Of a DNA stretch of 22,314 nt, positions 13,690 to 21,963 are shown piece after piece. The stretch is taken from IMG/VR virus record IMGVR_UViG_3300031250_000222, positions 1 to 22,314 of that record; one strand, given 5' to 3'. Made by a program: the position numbers and the translations under genes. The stretch comes from a virus. Each line of letters begins with the position of its first letter. Position 1 is the stretch's first letter. The notes beneath the pieces are model-generated. The model was given only the letters and a program-made list of their open reading frames with translations. It was not told the origin of the DNA and did not search any database.

Positions 13690-16600
13690 ATGGCGACGAT
13701 GGTCCTGCAAACGCTGGGGTCGGCGATCGGCTCGGCCGTGGCCGGGCCGGTCGGCGCCCTGGTGGGGCGGCTTGCCGGCGGCTTCGGCGGCGCGCTCGTC
13801 GATCGCGCCCTCGCGCCGCATGCATCGCCACGCTACGCCATCGGCCCGCAACTGAAATCGATGGACGGTATCGCTTCGACAGAAGGGGCCGGCCTGCCGC
13901 GCGTCTATGGCCGCGCCCGCATCGGCGGACAGATGATCTGGGCGACGCGCTTTCTCGAGGAGACGAATGTCTCGATGAGAGGCGGTGGAGGAGGAAAGGG
14001 TGGTGGCGGCTCGGGCTCCGGCGCAACGCAGATCGAAGTGACCTTTTCCTATTTCGCCAATTTCGCCATCGGTCTCTGCGAAGGACCGATTGCTTTCGTG
14101 CGTCGCATTTTCGCCGACGGCGTCGAACTCGACATGACGACGCTGCCGATGCGCATCTATCATGGAACGGAGGACCAGCTGCCCGACCCGCTGATCGCCG
14201 CCAAGGAAGATCCGGAAAATGTTCCCGCCTATCGCGGGCTCGCCTATGTCGTGTTCGAGCAACTGCCGTTGCAACATTTCGGCAATCGCATTCCGCAATT
14301 CACATTCGAGGTCGTGCGGCCTGTCGGGGGTCTCGGGACGATGATCCGGGCGGTGGACATCATCCCCGGCGCGACGGAAGAGGGATATCAGGCGTCCCTG
14401 CATCTGGATTTTTCCTGGCCGGGCGTGTCCACCGCGGAGAATCGCAATCAGCTCACCGCGACGACCGACTGGATCGCGTCGATCGATGCCTTGCAGGCCC
14501 TGTGCCCCAATCTCGAGAGCGTCGCGCTCGTCGTGGCCTGGTTCGGCGACGATCTGCGGGCCGGGCAATGCCGCATCGAACCGAAGGTGGATTCAAGGTT
14601 CAAGACGATCGGCGAGTTCAACTTCATCACCGGGGAAGCCTGGCCGCCGGACTGGTCGGTGGCGGGCGCCACTCGCGCCACGGCGTCGCTGGTGACGCAG
14701 ATCGACGGGCGCTCGGCCTTCGGCGGCACGCCAAGCGACGATTCCGTGCGCGCGGCGATTGCCGATCTGAAGGCGCGCGGATTGAAGGTGACCTTCTATC
14801 CCTTCGTGATGATGGATATTCCGCCCGGCAATGTGCTGGCCGATCCGCATACGGCGACCGCGCCCCAGCCGCCGTTTCCCTGGCGCGGGCGCGTCACCTG
14901 CGATCCGGCGCCGGGCGCTCCCGGCAGCGTCGACGCCACGACGGCGGCGAGTGTGCAGATCGACACGTTTTTTTCGAACTACCGACCGTTCATTCTGCAT
15001 TGCGCGCAATTGTGCGTCGATGCCGGCGGCGTCGACGCCTTTCTGGTCGGTTCGGAACTCGTCGGCCTGACCCGCGTGCGTTCGGCGCCCGGGGTCTATC
15101 CGGCGGTCTCGCAGCTCGTCGCCCTGTTCGGCGAGGTGAAGGCGATTCTGCCGTCGGCGAAAACATCCTATTCCGCCGACTGGACCGAATATGGCGCGCA
15201 TGTTCCGGTCACAGGCGAGGTGCGCTTTCCGCTCGATCCACTCTGGGCGGCGGCGGATTTCATCGGCATCGACGTCTACTGGCCGTTGACCGACTGGCGC
15301 GACGGAGACGGCCATCTCGACGCAGCCGAGGCCGATGCGATCTACGATCTCGATTTCTTGCGTCGCCGCATCGTCTCCGGCGAGGGCTACGACTGGTATT
15401 ACGCCGACGCCGACGCGCGTGCCGCGCAGCAGCGCACACCAATCACCGACGGGCTGGGCGAAGCCTGGATATATCGGCAAAAGGATCTCCAGTCCTTCTG
15501 GTCCAGCGCGCATTACGAGCGGAGCGGCGGCGTGCGCGCGTCGCAGCCGACGGCATGGGCGCCGTATTCGAAGCCGATATGGATCATGGAGACGGGATGT
15601 CCCGCGGTCGATCGCGGGGCGAACGCCCCCAATGTGTTTCCAGATCCGCGGTCGGTCGATGGCGGCCTGCCGTATTTTTCGCGCGACGGACGCGACGATC
15701 TGATGCAGGCGCGCTTTCTGGAAGCGATGATCACGCATTACGATCCGCCGACGCCCGCCGCCAATCCCGTGTCGCCGGTCTATGGCGGGCCGATGGTCGA
15801 TCCGGCGCGCATTCATGTGTGGTGCTGGGACGCGCGGCCGTTTCCCGCCTTTCCGACGCTGTCGAGCGTCTGGAGTGACGGTTCGCATTGGGAGACCGGC
15901 CACTGGGTCACCGGCCGGCTGGAGGGCGCTCCGCTCGACCGGCTGGTCACTGAGTTGGCCGGCGGCGCGGCGCCAGGGCTCTCGCTGCCGCGTCCGCAAA
16001 TCTACGGCTTTGTCGATGGCTATGTGATCGACCGGCCGATGTCGCCGCGCGACGCCGTCGAACCGCTGACGGCGCTCTATGGCTTCGACGCGATCGTCAG
16101 CAGCGGCGCAGTCCGCTTCACGACGCGGCGCAATCGTGCGGCGCCCACGCTCGGCGACGATGATCTCGTTCCCGATCGCGACGGCAGACTCGTGACCTTC
16201 ACGCGCACGCAAGAGAGCGAACTGCCGCACGAAATCGCCTTGTCCTTTACCGATTCGATGCTCGACTACAGTGTAGGGCAGGTGCTGTCGCGCCGGCTCG
16301 AGGGCTGGTCCCTGCGCCGCAGCGAAGCGCAAACGGCGGTGGTGACGAACCGGGCCGCCGCCACGGCGGCGACCAACGCCTGGCTGGCGGATCTGTGGGC
16401 CGGGCGCGACGGCGCCGAATTTTCGCTGCGGCCCGGCGTCGCCTTGCTGGAGCCGGGCGATCTCGTGCGGCTGGACGGCGCCGGCGGCGGACGCCTGTTT
16501 CAGATCACGGGCCTCGTCGATGGCCTCGTCCGCAAGGCGACGGCGCGATCGGCGGATCGGCTGGCTTGCGATGTCGCAGCGCCGCGGCTTTCGACGACGC

Positions 16601-17556
16601 CGGTCGCAGGGCCGCGTTTCGCGGGTCCTCCCCATGTGGTGTTTCTCGATCTCGCCGCTGCGCGCGATGATCCGGCGCCACTGTCCTTCGTCGCCGCCTT
16701 CGCAGATCCCTGGCCGGGGTCGCTGGCGATCTGGCGCCAGAGCGGGTTCGGGTATGAAATATTCGGACGCATCCTCCGGCCCGCGACGATCGGCCAGACG
16801 CTGGATGTTCTTCCCGCCGGCCCGACCGGGCGTTTCGATCGCGCGTCCAGCGTCACCGTGCGCTTCGGCGCGGCGGCGCTCTCGTCGGTCGCGGACGGCG
16901 CGGCGCTGTCGGGCCGCACGTCCATGGCCATTCGCGGCGCCGACGGGCTTTGGGAAATCTTTGCTTTCGCCCGCGCCGATCTTGTCGGCGACAATGTCTG
17001 GCGGCTGTCGCGTCTACTTCGTGGTCTCGGCGGCGAAAGCCGTCTCGCCGCCCGCGATGCGCCCGCCGGATCAATAGTCGTGCTGCTCGACGATGCGCTG
17101 GTTCCGCTGGCGCGGAACACCTCCGAGATCGGCGCGCCGACGATCTGGCGCATCGGCCCGGCCGATCGCGACTACTCGGATCCCCTCTACGTGCAGGCGA
17201 CCATCGCCGCGACCGGCAAGGCGCTCACGCCTTTTTCGCCGGTGCGGGCGCGGGCGACGCGAGGCGATGCGGGGGTGACCATCTCGTTCATTCGCTGCGG
17301 GCGGGTCGATTCCGACGCTTGGGAGGGGAACGAAATTCCGCTCGGCGAAGCGACCGAGCGGTACGAGATCGAACTGGCTTTACCGGGAGGCGGACGTCGC
17401 GTGCTCGAGATGACGAGCCCGTCGGCGCTCTATACCGCGGCGTTGGAGATCGCCGATTTCGGCGCGCCGCAGTCTGCCCTTTCGCTTTCCATTTTCCAGT
17501 TGAGCGCCGTGATCGGGCGGGGATTCCCGCTCAGCGCGACGCTTCCCGTCGCATGA
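13690..17556 (+). CDS. Megatron/host specificity protein with GTA TIM-barrel domain (gp15-like)
   Basis: This 1288-aa tail-tip protein is close to RcGTA gp15 in size. The N-terminus has a Gly/Ala-rich hydrophobic stretch (about residues 7-37). A poly-Gly/Ser loop lies at about 98-114. The GTA TIM-barrel-like region runs roughly from 425 to 720 and includes DTFFSNYRPFI, WTEYGAHVP, METGCPAVDRGANAPNVF and IHVWCWDARPFPAFP. A phage-tail_3-like region (about 780-950) and beta-rich C-terminal domains follow. The protein forms the tail baseplate tip and contacts the recipient surface. It is the largest gene in the cluster, shows no frameshift and begins 6 nt after gp14. Confidence 0.95.
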   Translation: MATMVLQTLGSAIGSAVAGPVGALVGRLAGGFGGALVDRALAPHASPRYAIGPQLKSMDGIASTEGAGLPRVYGRARIGGQMIWATRFLEETNVSMRGGGGGKGGGGSGSGATQIEVTFSYFANFAIGLCEGPIAFVRRIFADGVELDMTTLPMRIYHGTEDQLPDPLIAAKEDPENVPAYRGLAYVVFEQLPLQHFGNRIPQFTFEVVRPVGGLGTMIRAVDIIPGATEEGYQASLHLDFSWPGVSTAENRNQLTATTDWIASIDALQALCPNLESVALVVAWFGDDLRAGQCRIEPKVDSRFKTIGEFNFITGEAWPPDWSVAGATRATASLVTQIDGRSAFGGTPSDDSVRAAIADLKARGLKVTFYPFVMMDIPPGNVLADPHTATAPQPPFPWRGRVTCDPAPGAPGSVDATTAASVQIDTFFSNYRPFILHCAQLCVDAGGVDAFLVGSELVGLTRVRSAPGVYPAVSQLVALFGEVKAILPSAKTSYSADWTEYGAHVPVTGEVRFPLDPLWAAADFIGIDVYWPLTDWRDGDGHLDAAEADAIYDLDFLRRRIVSGEGYDWYYADADARAAQQRTPITDGLGEAWIYRQKDLQSFWSSAHYERSGGVRASQPTAWAPYSKPIWIMETGCPAVDRGANAPNVFPDPRSVDGGLPYFSRDGRDDLMQARFLEAMITHYDPPTPAANPVSPVYGGPMVDPARIHVWCWDARPFPAFPTLSSVWSDGSHWETGHWVTGRLEGAPLDRLVTELAGGAAPGLSLPRPQIYGFVDGYVIDRPMSPRDAVEPLTALYGFDAIVSSGAVRFTTRRNRAAPTLGDDDLVPDRDGRLVTFTRTQESELPHEIALSFTDSMLDYSVGQVLSRRLEGWSLRRSEAQTAVVTNRAAATAATNAWLADLWAGRDGAEFSLRPGVALLEPGDLVRLDGAGGGRLFQITGLVDGLVRKATARSADRLACDVAAPRLSTTPVAGPRFAGPPHVVFLDLAAARDDPAPLSFVAAFADPWPGSLAIWRQSGFGYEIFGRILRPATIGQTLDVLPAGPTGRFDRASSVTVRFGAAALSSVADGAALSGRTSMAIRGADGLWEIFAFARADLVGDNVWRLSRLLRGLGGESRLAARDAPAGSIVVLLDDALVPLARNTSEIGAPTIWRIGPADRDYSDPLYVQATIAATGKALTPFSPVRARATRGDAGVTISFIRCGRVDSDAWEGNEIPLGEATERYEIELALPGGGRRVLEMTSPSALYTAALEIADFGAPQSALSLSIFQLSAVIGRGFPLSATLPVA

Positions 17557-17566
17557 GGCCGCAGCA

Positions 17567-18970
17567 ATGACCGACAGCGCCAATCTCGCCTTGCCCTATC
17601 TCGACGCCGCCCAGGCCCAAAAACACGTCACTCACAATGAGGCGCTGGCGCTTCTCGACGTGCTCACGCAACTCGTGTTCGTCGCCCGCACCGCGGCCCC
17701 TCCGGCAATTCCGGCGGAGGGGCAGTGCTGGCTGGTGAGCGGCGGAACCGGCGCCTTCGCGGGCAAGGACAATGCGGTTGCCGCGTTTCTCTCCGGCGCA
17801 TGGACGTTCGTCGCGCCGCGCGCAGGATGGCGGGCCTGGAGCGTCGCTGATGCGACACAACTGATCTACGACGGCGCAGCGTGGAACGACGCCGCCGGCG
17901 GGTTGCACGCCTTGCAGAATTTGACTCTGCTCGGCGTCGGGACGACCGCCGATGCGCAAAGTCCGCTGTCGGCGAAGCTCGGCAAGGCGCTTTTTGCCGC
18001 GAAGAGCGTCGGCGAGGGCGGTGACGGCGATCTTCGCTTCGTTCTCGACAAGGAAGGCCCGAGCCACAGCGTGTCGCATCTCTACCAGTCGAACTGGTCG
18101 GGCCGCGCCGAAACAGGCCTCACCGGCGACGACGATTTTCATCTCAAGGTCTCGGCCGACGGCGCGCTCTGGAGGGAGGCGATCGTCGTCGACTGCGCGA
18201 CGGGGCGGCCGGCCTTTCCGCAAGGGATGGGCGACGGCGCGCCGTTCGGCTTCCGCAATCTGCTGCGCAACTCCCGCTTCGCGGTCAATCAGCGCGCCGT
18301 GTCGGGCGTCGTCACTCTGGCGGCCGGCGCCTATGGCCATGACGGCGTCAAGGCCGGCGCCGCGGGCGTGACATACGCATTCGCCACCTCGGGCGCCGAT
18401 GTGATGCTGACGATCGCCAGCGGCTCACTGATCCTGCCGATCGACGGCGAATGGATCGAGAGCTGCGCTTACACGCTTTCGCAGCAGGGAACCGCGCCGG
18501 CGCGCCTGTGGCAGGGAACTGGCGCTGCCGGCGCCGGCATCTATGCCGCGACGCCGTTCACGACGCCGGCGCTCACAAGTGGAACGCAGGCCAACGTCGA
18601 ATTCGGGCCGGGGACCGTGCTGCGTCCGCAGTTCGAGCGCGGGCTCTATGCGACGATGTTCGAGCGACGGCCCACCGTGATCGATATCGCCTTGTGCCTC
18701 GCATATTTCCAGTGCAGCGCGGACGGGTTTTCGTTGTGGCGTGGCGATGTCACGTCGGGCGAGATTTATGGCGGACATGTCGCCTTCAGCGGTGTGATGC
18801 GCGCGGCGCCAGGCGTCGTCGTCACCGATGCGTCGGCGCCGGTCAAATTCCCTGCCGGACCCGGCGTCATTACCGCGACGACGCGCGGATTCGTCGAGCT
18901 GCGCGCGGCAAATGCCAGCGGCGCAGCCGGATGTTTCTCGTCGAGCTGGACAGCGTCCGCCGAACTCTGA
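17567..18970 (+). CDS. DUF2793 tail-fibre-like protein
   Basis: The 467-aa protein starts with the DUF2793 signature (LALPYLDAAQAQKHVTHNEAL, then LDVLTQLVF). The N-terminal domain (about 1-110) anchors to the virion in related proteins. The C-terminal part is fibre-like, with the FGPGTVLRPQFERGLYATMFERRPTVIDIALC pattern seen in phage receptor-binding proteins. In RcGTA a DUF2793 fibre (rcc00171) is encoded far from the main cluster, but here it follows the megatron gene after only 10 bp. The fibre role is inferred from the domain and location. Confidence 0.85.
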   Translation: MTDSANLALPYLDAAQAQKHVTHNEALALLDVLTQLVFVARTAAPPAIPAEGQCWLVSGGTGAFAGKDNAVAAFLSGAWTFVAPRAGWRAWSVADATQLIYDGAAWNDAAGGLHALQNLTLLGVGTTADAQSPLSAKLGKALFAAKSVGEGGDGDLRFVLDKEGPSHSVSHLYQSNWSGRAETGLTGDDDFHLKVSADGALWREAIVVDCATGRPAFPQGMGDGAPFGFRNLLRNSRFAVNQRAVSGVVTLAAGAYGHDGVKAGAAGVTYAFATSGADVMLTIASGSLILPIDGEWIESCAYTLSQQGTAPARLWQGTGAAGAGIYAATPFTTPALTSGTQANVEFGPGTVLRPQFERGLYATMFERRPTVIDIALCLAYFQCSADGFSLWRGDVTSGEIYGGHVAFSGVMRAAPGVVVTDASAPVKFPAGPGVITATTRGFVELRAANASGAAGCFSSSWTASAEL

Positions 18971-19094
18971 CGACCGCTGCGGCGCGTCCTTCGCGTCCTT
19001 TTTCATCGTCCCCGAACCTGCGCGCAGCCGCGGTCCCGCCGCTTCGTCGGCGGCGCGGCGGCGCGCTGTCCTTTCGACCAAAGGAGAGCTGCAG

Positions 19095-19628
19095 ATGACG
19101 AGTGCTTTCGAGAAACCTGCGCCGACGCCGCGGCGGCGCCGGATGCTTCGAATCCTGATCGTGGCGACGGCCTGCCTTGGACCCTCGAGCGCCTTCGCCG
19201 CCAACAGCGTGACATTGCCCGACGGCGCGGTGATGTCGGTCTATGCGCCGGGAGGCTATGCGCCGATCATGGCGACGACGCCACTCGGTACGCAGGCGGT
19301 TCAATTGTCGACCTTGCCGGATACGGGCGCCGGCGATCTCTCGGCGATCCGCAGTCAGACGGCGACGGGCAACGGCAAGCTCGATGCGCTGCATGGCGAC
19401 GATCAGGCGTTCCAGGGCGCCGTCGCGATGACGCCCGGCGCTGCGCAGGCGGCGCAGCGATCGATCGGCATGGCCTGCACCTTGTCGGGCAATGTCGCAC
19501 TCGTCTTCGCCGACGGTTCGACGCTCGCTGTTCCCGTGCAGGTCGGGTGGTCGCTGTTTCCTTTTGCCGTCACCACCGTCGCCACCGCCGGCACCACGGC
19601 GGCGTGCGTCTATTCGAACCTGAAGTGA
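19095..19628 (+). CDS. Small exported or lipid-anchored beta-rich protein, unknown function
   Basis: This 177-aa protein has an Arg-rich start (R13-R16), a hydrophobic stretch (about 20-29) and a possible signal peptidase I site after AFA (residue 35). Cys27 in VATAC also roughly fits a lipobox, so a lipoprotein is possible. The mature part ends in a beta-rich stretch (CTLSGNVALVFADGSTLAVPV, then FPFAVTTV) of a type I associate with small phage structural proteins. AAGGAG lies 8 nt before the ATG at 19095, and M17 is an alternative start. It forms a tight pair with the SGNH gene. Export signals are unusual for a virion gene. Function unassigned. Confidence 0.75.
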   Translation: MTSAFEKPAPTPRRRRMLRILIVATACLGPSSAFAANSVTLPDGAVMSVYAPGGYAPIMATTPLGTQAVQLSTLPDTGAGDLSAIRSQTATGNGKLDALHGDDQAFQGAVAMTPGAAQAAQRSIGMACTLSGNVALVFADGSTLAVPVQVGWSLFPFAVTTVATAGTTAACVYSNLK

Positions 19629-19636
19629 GGCACGCG

Positions 19637-21115
19637 ATGCTCGCACGCTTTCTCGCGCTGTTCGTTGCGGTCGTTTTCACATTGCCGGCGGCCGCTGTTC
19701 CCGGCGGATCGTCGCCGCCATTCTCGCAGGCGTCACGTCTGCGTCCCGCCAACAACCAGATCTGCGTCATCGGCCACAGCATGGCGCAGCAGATCATCAC
19801 AAACGGATCGTCCGGCGCGACCCGCAACGTGTCGCTTCAGCCCGTCTCGGCGCTGGGCGTGGTCGCGATGATCTCACGCGGTCATTACGCGATTTCCGAG
19901 GCGAATACCTTCGCGGTTGCCGGCACGAAGATCAAGGATCTCTATGCCACCGCGTTGCCGTCCGGCCTCACGCAGCTGCAATCGGCGCTCGCGGCGCCGT
20001 GCGGCACGGTGTTCCTTTGGAACGGCGGCCACAATGACATGGCCGCGGGCAACAGCGCTGCTCTCGCGCTGTTCGGAACCGGCGATGACGGCAAGGGTCT
20101 GAAATACGCGCTCGACACGCTGACCGGGGCCGGCAAGCCGGTGGTCGTCATGACCGACCCTCCGAGCGGCAATGCGAGCAACACCGGCTACCGCTTCAAC
20201 ACGGCGACCAACAAGCAGTTCTCACAGATCCGCAACTGGATATTGAAGGCTCCCTCGCTCTATCCCGGGCAGGTCTATGCGGTCGACACATTCCCGTTGT
20301 TGCAGGACCGCAGCGGCGGCGCGACGGCCGGCGACAACCTCAACGCGCTTGTCCAGGATGGCGTGCATCCCAACACGCTCGCCGCAATCCGAATCGCCGG
20401 GCCGCTGAAAGCGACGCTCGATGCCCTCGGCCTGCCCTGGACGCCGCCTTACGTCGCCGGCTCCGGCGACATTTTCGACGCTGCCGCCAACACCACGGGC
20501 AATCTCATATCGAACGGCGCGGTCTATGGAGCGACGACGACGGCTCCCGCCGCGCAGGGCGGGGTGACGTTCGCCGGCAACTTTCCCGCCAATCTCGGCG
20601 GCGTGTCGTGGACCACGAATTCTGCGGCGCAGGCCGGGACGCTGACGGCCACTGGTTCGATGGTTACGACAGCCAGCGGGCAGTGGTTTCAACTCACCGT
20701 CACCGGAACGACGGGCGCGACAGTCTCGCCGAGCATCATATTTTCGGAAGCGGCATCGCCGACACTCTCCAACGGCGACGTGCTGCGCTGTCGCGGAGAC
20801 TGGGAAATCGATCCGTCGTCTGTTGGCCTCGCCTCCTTCGGGACGCGGTTGAGCGTCACCCGGCCCAGCGGAACGTGGACTTCGGAAGCCGCGCAGGAAG
20901 GATACACCGCGGAGCAGACCGCCGGCGCGCCCGATGCGGCGACATGGGGCCTGCTCGGATCGCCGGTTTCCGGCATGTGGACGGGGCCGATCACCGTCAC
21001 GGCGACGGGTACCGAAACCTCGGTGGGCTGCAATGTGCAGATCATCCTGAAATCGTCGGCTTCGCCAAATTTCACCGTCCGCTGGCGCGATCTTTCGCTG
21101 CGCAAGGATCAGTGA
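19637..21115 (+). CDS. Exported SGNH/GDSL-type hydrolase with beta-rich C-terminal domain
   Basis: The 492-aa protein has a signal peptide (about 1-20, ending PAAA). The SGNH blocks are visible: S48 in ICVIGHSMAQ (His in place of the usual Asp of GDS), N133 in GGHND, and D241 with H244 in DGVHPN. It should hydrolyse an ester, for instance acetyl groups on a surface polysaccharide. Residues about 275-492 are Thr/Ser/Gly-rich beta structure, perhaps carbohydrate-binding. The gene starts 8 nt after the small exported gene, with GAGG upstream. It may modify or bind the cell surface, or be a virion-borne spike; both are inference. Confidence 0.85.
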   Translation: MLARFLALFVAVVFTLPAAAVPGGSSPPFSQASRLRPANNQICVIGHSMAQQIITNGSSGATRNVSLQPVSALGVVAMISRGHYAISEANTFAVAGTKIKDLYATALPSGLTQLQSALAAPCGTVFLWNGGHNDMAAGNSAALALFGTGDDGKGLKYALDTLTGAGKPVVVMTDPPSGNASNTGYRFNTATNKQFSQIRNWILKAPSLYPGQVYAVDTFPLLQDRSGGATAGDNLNALVQDGVHPNTLAAIRIAGPLKATLDALGLPWTPPYVAGSGDIFDAAANTTGNLISNGAVYGATTTAPAAQGGVTFAGNFPANLGGVSWTTNSAAQAGTLTATGSMVTTASGQWFQLTVTGTTGATVSPSIIFSEAASPTLSNGDVLRCRGDWEIDPSSVGLASFGTRLSVTRPSGTWTSEAAQEGYTAEQTAGAPDAATWGLLGSPVSGMWTGPITVTATGTETSVGCNVQIILKSSASPNFTVRWRDLSLRKDQ

Positions 21116-21131
21116 TCCGCGTTGCCACTGG

Positions 21132-21172
21132 CGGCGGCGCGCCTCGGGTTCGCCGCGCCGCCGAACCTTTTT
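21132..21172 (+). terminator. Candidate intrinsic terminator after the SGNH gene
   Basis: CGGCGGCGCG (21132-21141) and CGCGCCGCCG (21154-21163) form a perfect 10-bp GC stem with a 12-nt loop. A TTTTT tract (21168-21172) follows after four bases. It lies 16 nt past the SGNH stop, before the endolysin gene. The gap before the T-tract makes it somewhat weak. Confidence 0.5.
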
Positions 21173-21200
21173 CCACACGCTCGAAACCAAGGAGATCTTC

Positions 21201-21704
21201 ATGGACGACTGGCCTTTGCAAAAGGAGTGCGACCAGTTCTACGGTAATCCGCGTGGGCGCGGCGCGCGGGCGTCGCCGACATGGGAGCGGGATTGCCTTA
21301 TGCGCGTCTCGCCGCCCTTCACGCTGCGGTTTGCCGGCAAGCCGTTGCGGTCGATCCGCATCCATCGCAAATGCGGGGCGTCGCTGTCGCGGGTGTTCTC
21401 GCATATTCACGAAGCCGCGAAAGGGGACCAGAAGACCATCGACGACTGGGGCGTCTCGGTCTTCGGCGGCTCCTACAACTACCGCCTGACGCGTGGGGGA
21501 ACCCTGCTGTCGATGCACGCCTATGGCTGCGCCATCGATCTCGATCCCGTCCGCAACGCCTTCCACGACGTGACGCCGAATTTCCTGCATCCGCCGGCGC
21601 ATGTGGTGGTCGAAGCCTTCGAGTCCGAAGGCTGGATCTGGGGCGGTCGCTGGGGCGGCCGCGCCTGCGACGGGATGCATTTCCAGGCCGCGCGCCTCGT
21701 CTGA
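21201..21704 (+). CDS. M15-family peptidase, probable endolysin
   Basis: The 167-aa zinc peptidase of the VanY/L-Ala-D-Glu type cleaves peptidoglycan peptides. The zinc ligands are H106 and D113 in SMHAYGCAIDLDP and H160 in CDGMHFQ, with D157 the likely catalytic acid. WIWGGRWG just before the last motif is typical. No signal peptide is present, so it would need a holin or other route across the inner membrane. AAGGAG precedes the ATG at 21201. It lies between two terminator-like hairpins, so it may form its own short transcript or depend on readthrough. Confidence 0.9.
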   Translation: MDDWPLQKECDQFYGNPRGRGARASPTWERDCLMRVSPPFTLRFAGKPLRSIRIHRKCGASLSRVFSHIHEAAKGDQKTIDDWGVSVFGGSYNYRLTRGGTLLSMHAYGCAIDLDPVRNAFHDVTPNFLHPPAHVVVEAFESEGWIWGGRWGGRACDGMHFQAARLV

Positions 21705-21715
21705 CGCATCCCCCG

Positions 21716-21739
21716 CGCCGGGCGGCTCCCGGCGTTTTT
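21716..21739 (+). terminator. Intrinsic terminator between endolysin and holin-like gene
   Basis: CGCCGGG (21716-21722), the 5-nt loop CGGCT and CCCGGCG (21728-21734) form a perfect 7-bp stem followed at once by TTTTT (21735-21739). It is the best canonical terminator in the window. It starts 12 nt after the endolysin stop codon. Confidence 0.75.
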
Positions 21740-21756
21740 CAAAAAAGGACAAGAGA

Positions 21757-21939
21757 ATGAAAGGGTATCGCACTTACATCGCCGCCGGCGCCACCGCCAT
21801 CTTCGGTGTTCTGGCCTCCACCGACTGGGTGTCGTTCCTGAGCGACCCGAAGGCCGGAGCCGTCGCGCTCGGCGCGGCGGCGCTGATGGCGACGATGCGG
21901 GCCGTCACCACGACGCCGCCGGGCCAGTCCGCGTCCTGA
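21757..21939 (+). CDS. Small two-TM protein, holin-like
   Basis: The 60-aa protein has two hydrophobic segments (about 7-21 and 33-49) separated by a short polar turn with SDPK, and a hydrophilic tail, a form common in small holins. AAGGA lies 7 nt upstream of the ATG at 21757. Next to an endolysin without a signal peptide, a holin role is likely but not shown by any signature motif. It follows a strong terminator, so it may need readthrough or its own promoter. No spanin genes were recognised. Confidence 0.65.
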   Translation: MKGYRTYIAAGATAIFGVLASTDWVSFLSDPKAGAVALGAAALMATMRAVTTTPPGQSAS

Positions 21940-21963
21940 TTTGGCTTTTGCGAGCGGGGGTAT

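Larger units (their letters stand above)
3134..21939 (+). mobile_element. Gene transfer agent-like (RcGTA-type) virion and lysis cluster
   Basis: About 18.8 kb of same-strand genes follow the RcGTA order from small terminase through megatron. The prohead protease is moved to the front, and fibre, SGNH, endolysin and holin-like genes are appended. No integrase, excisionase, repressor, replication gene, tRNA or flanking direct repeat was found, and both flanks are chromosomal genes. The 198-aa tape measure and roughly 1290-aa megatron are close to RcGTA sizes as I remember them. Dispersed palindromic repeats of a kind seen in alphaproteobacterial chromosomes lie inside the cluster, which argues for long residence. 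A defective or satellite-like prophage related to GTAs remains possible. Confidence 0.7.

Noticed and set aside
13020-15878. Open frame of 952 codons overlapping gp13, gp14 and gp15
   Set aside because: The translation is Arg/Ala-rich without domains and lies out of frame over three well-supported genes.
19036-19053. CCGCCG/CGGCGG hairpin as terminator after the DUF2793 gene
   Set aside because: It has a short stem and no T-tract follows; a nearby TTTTT lies upstream of it instead.
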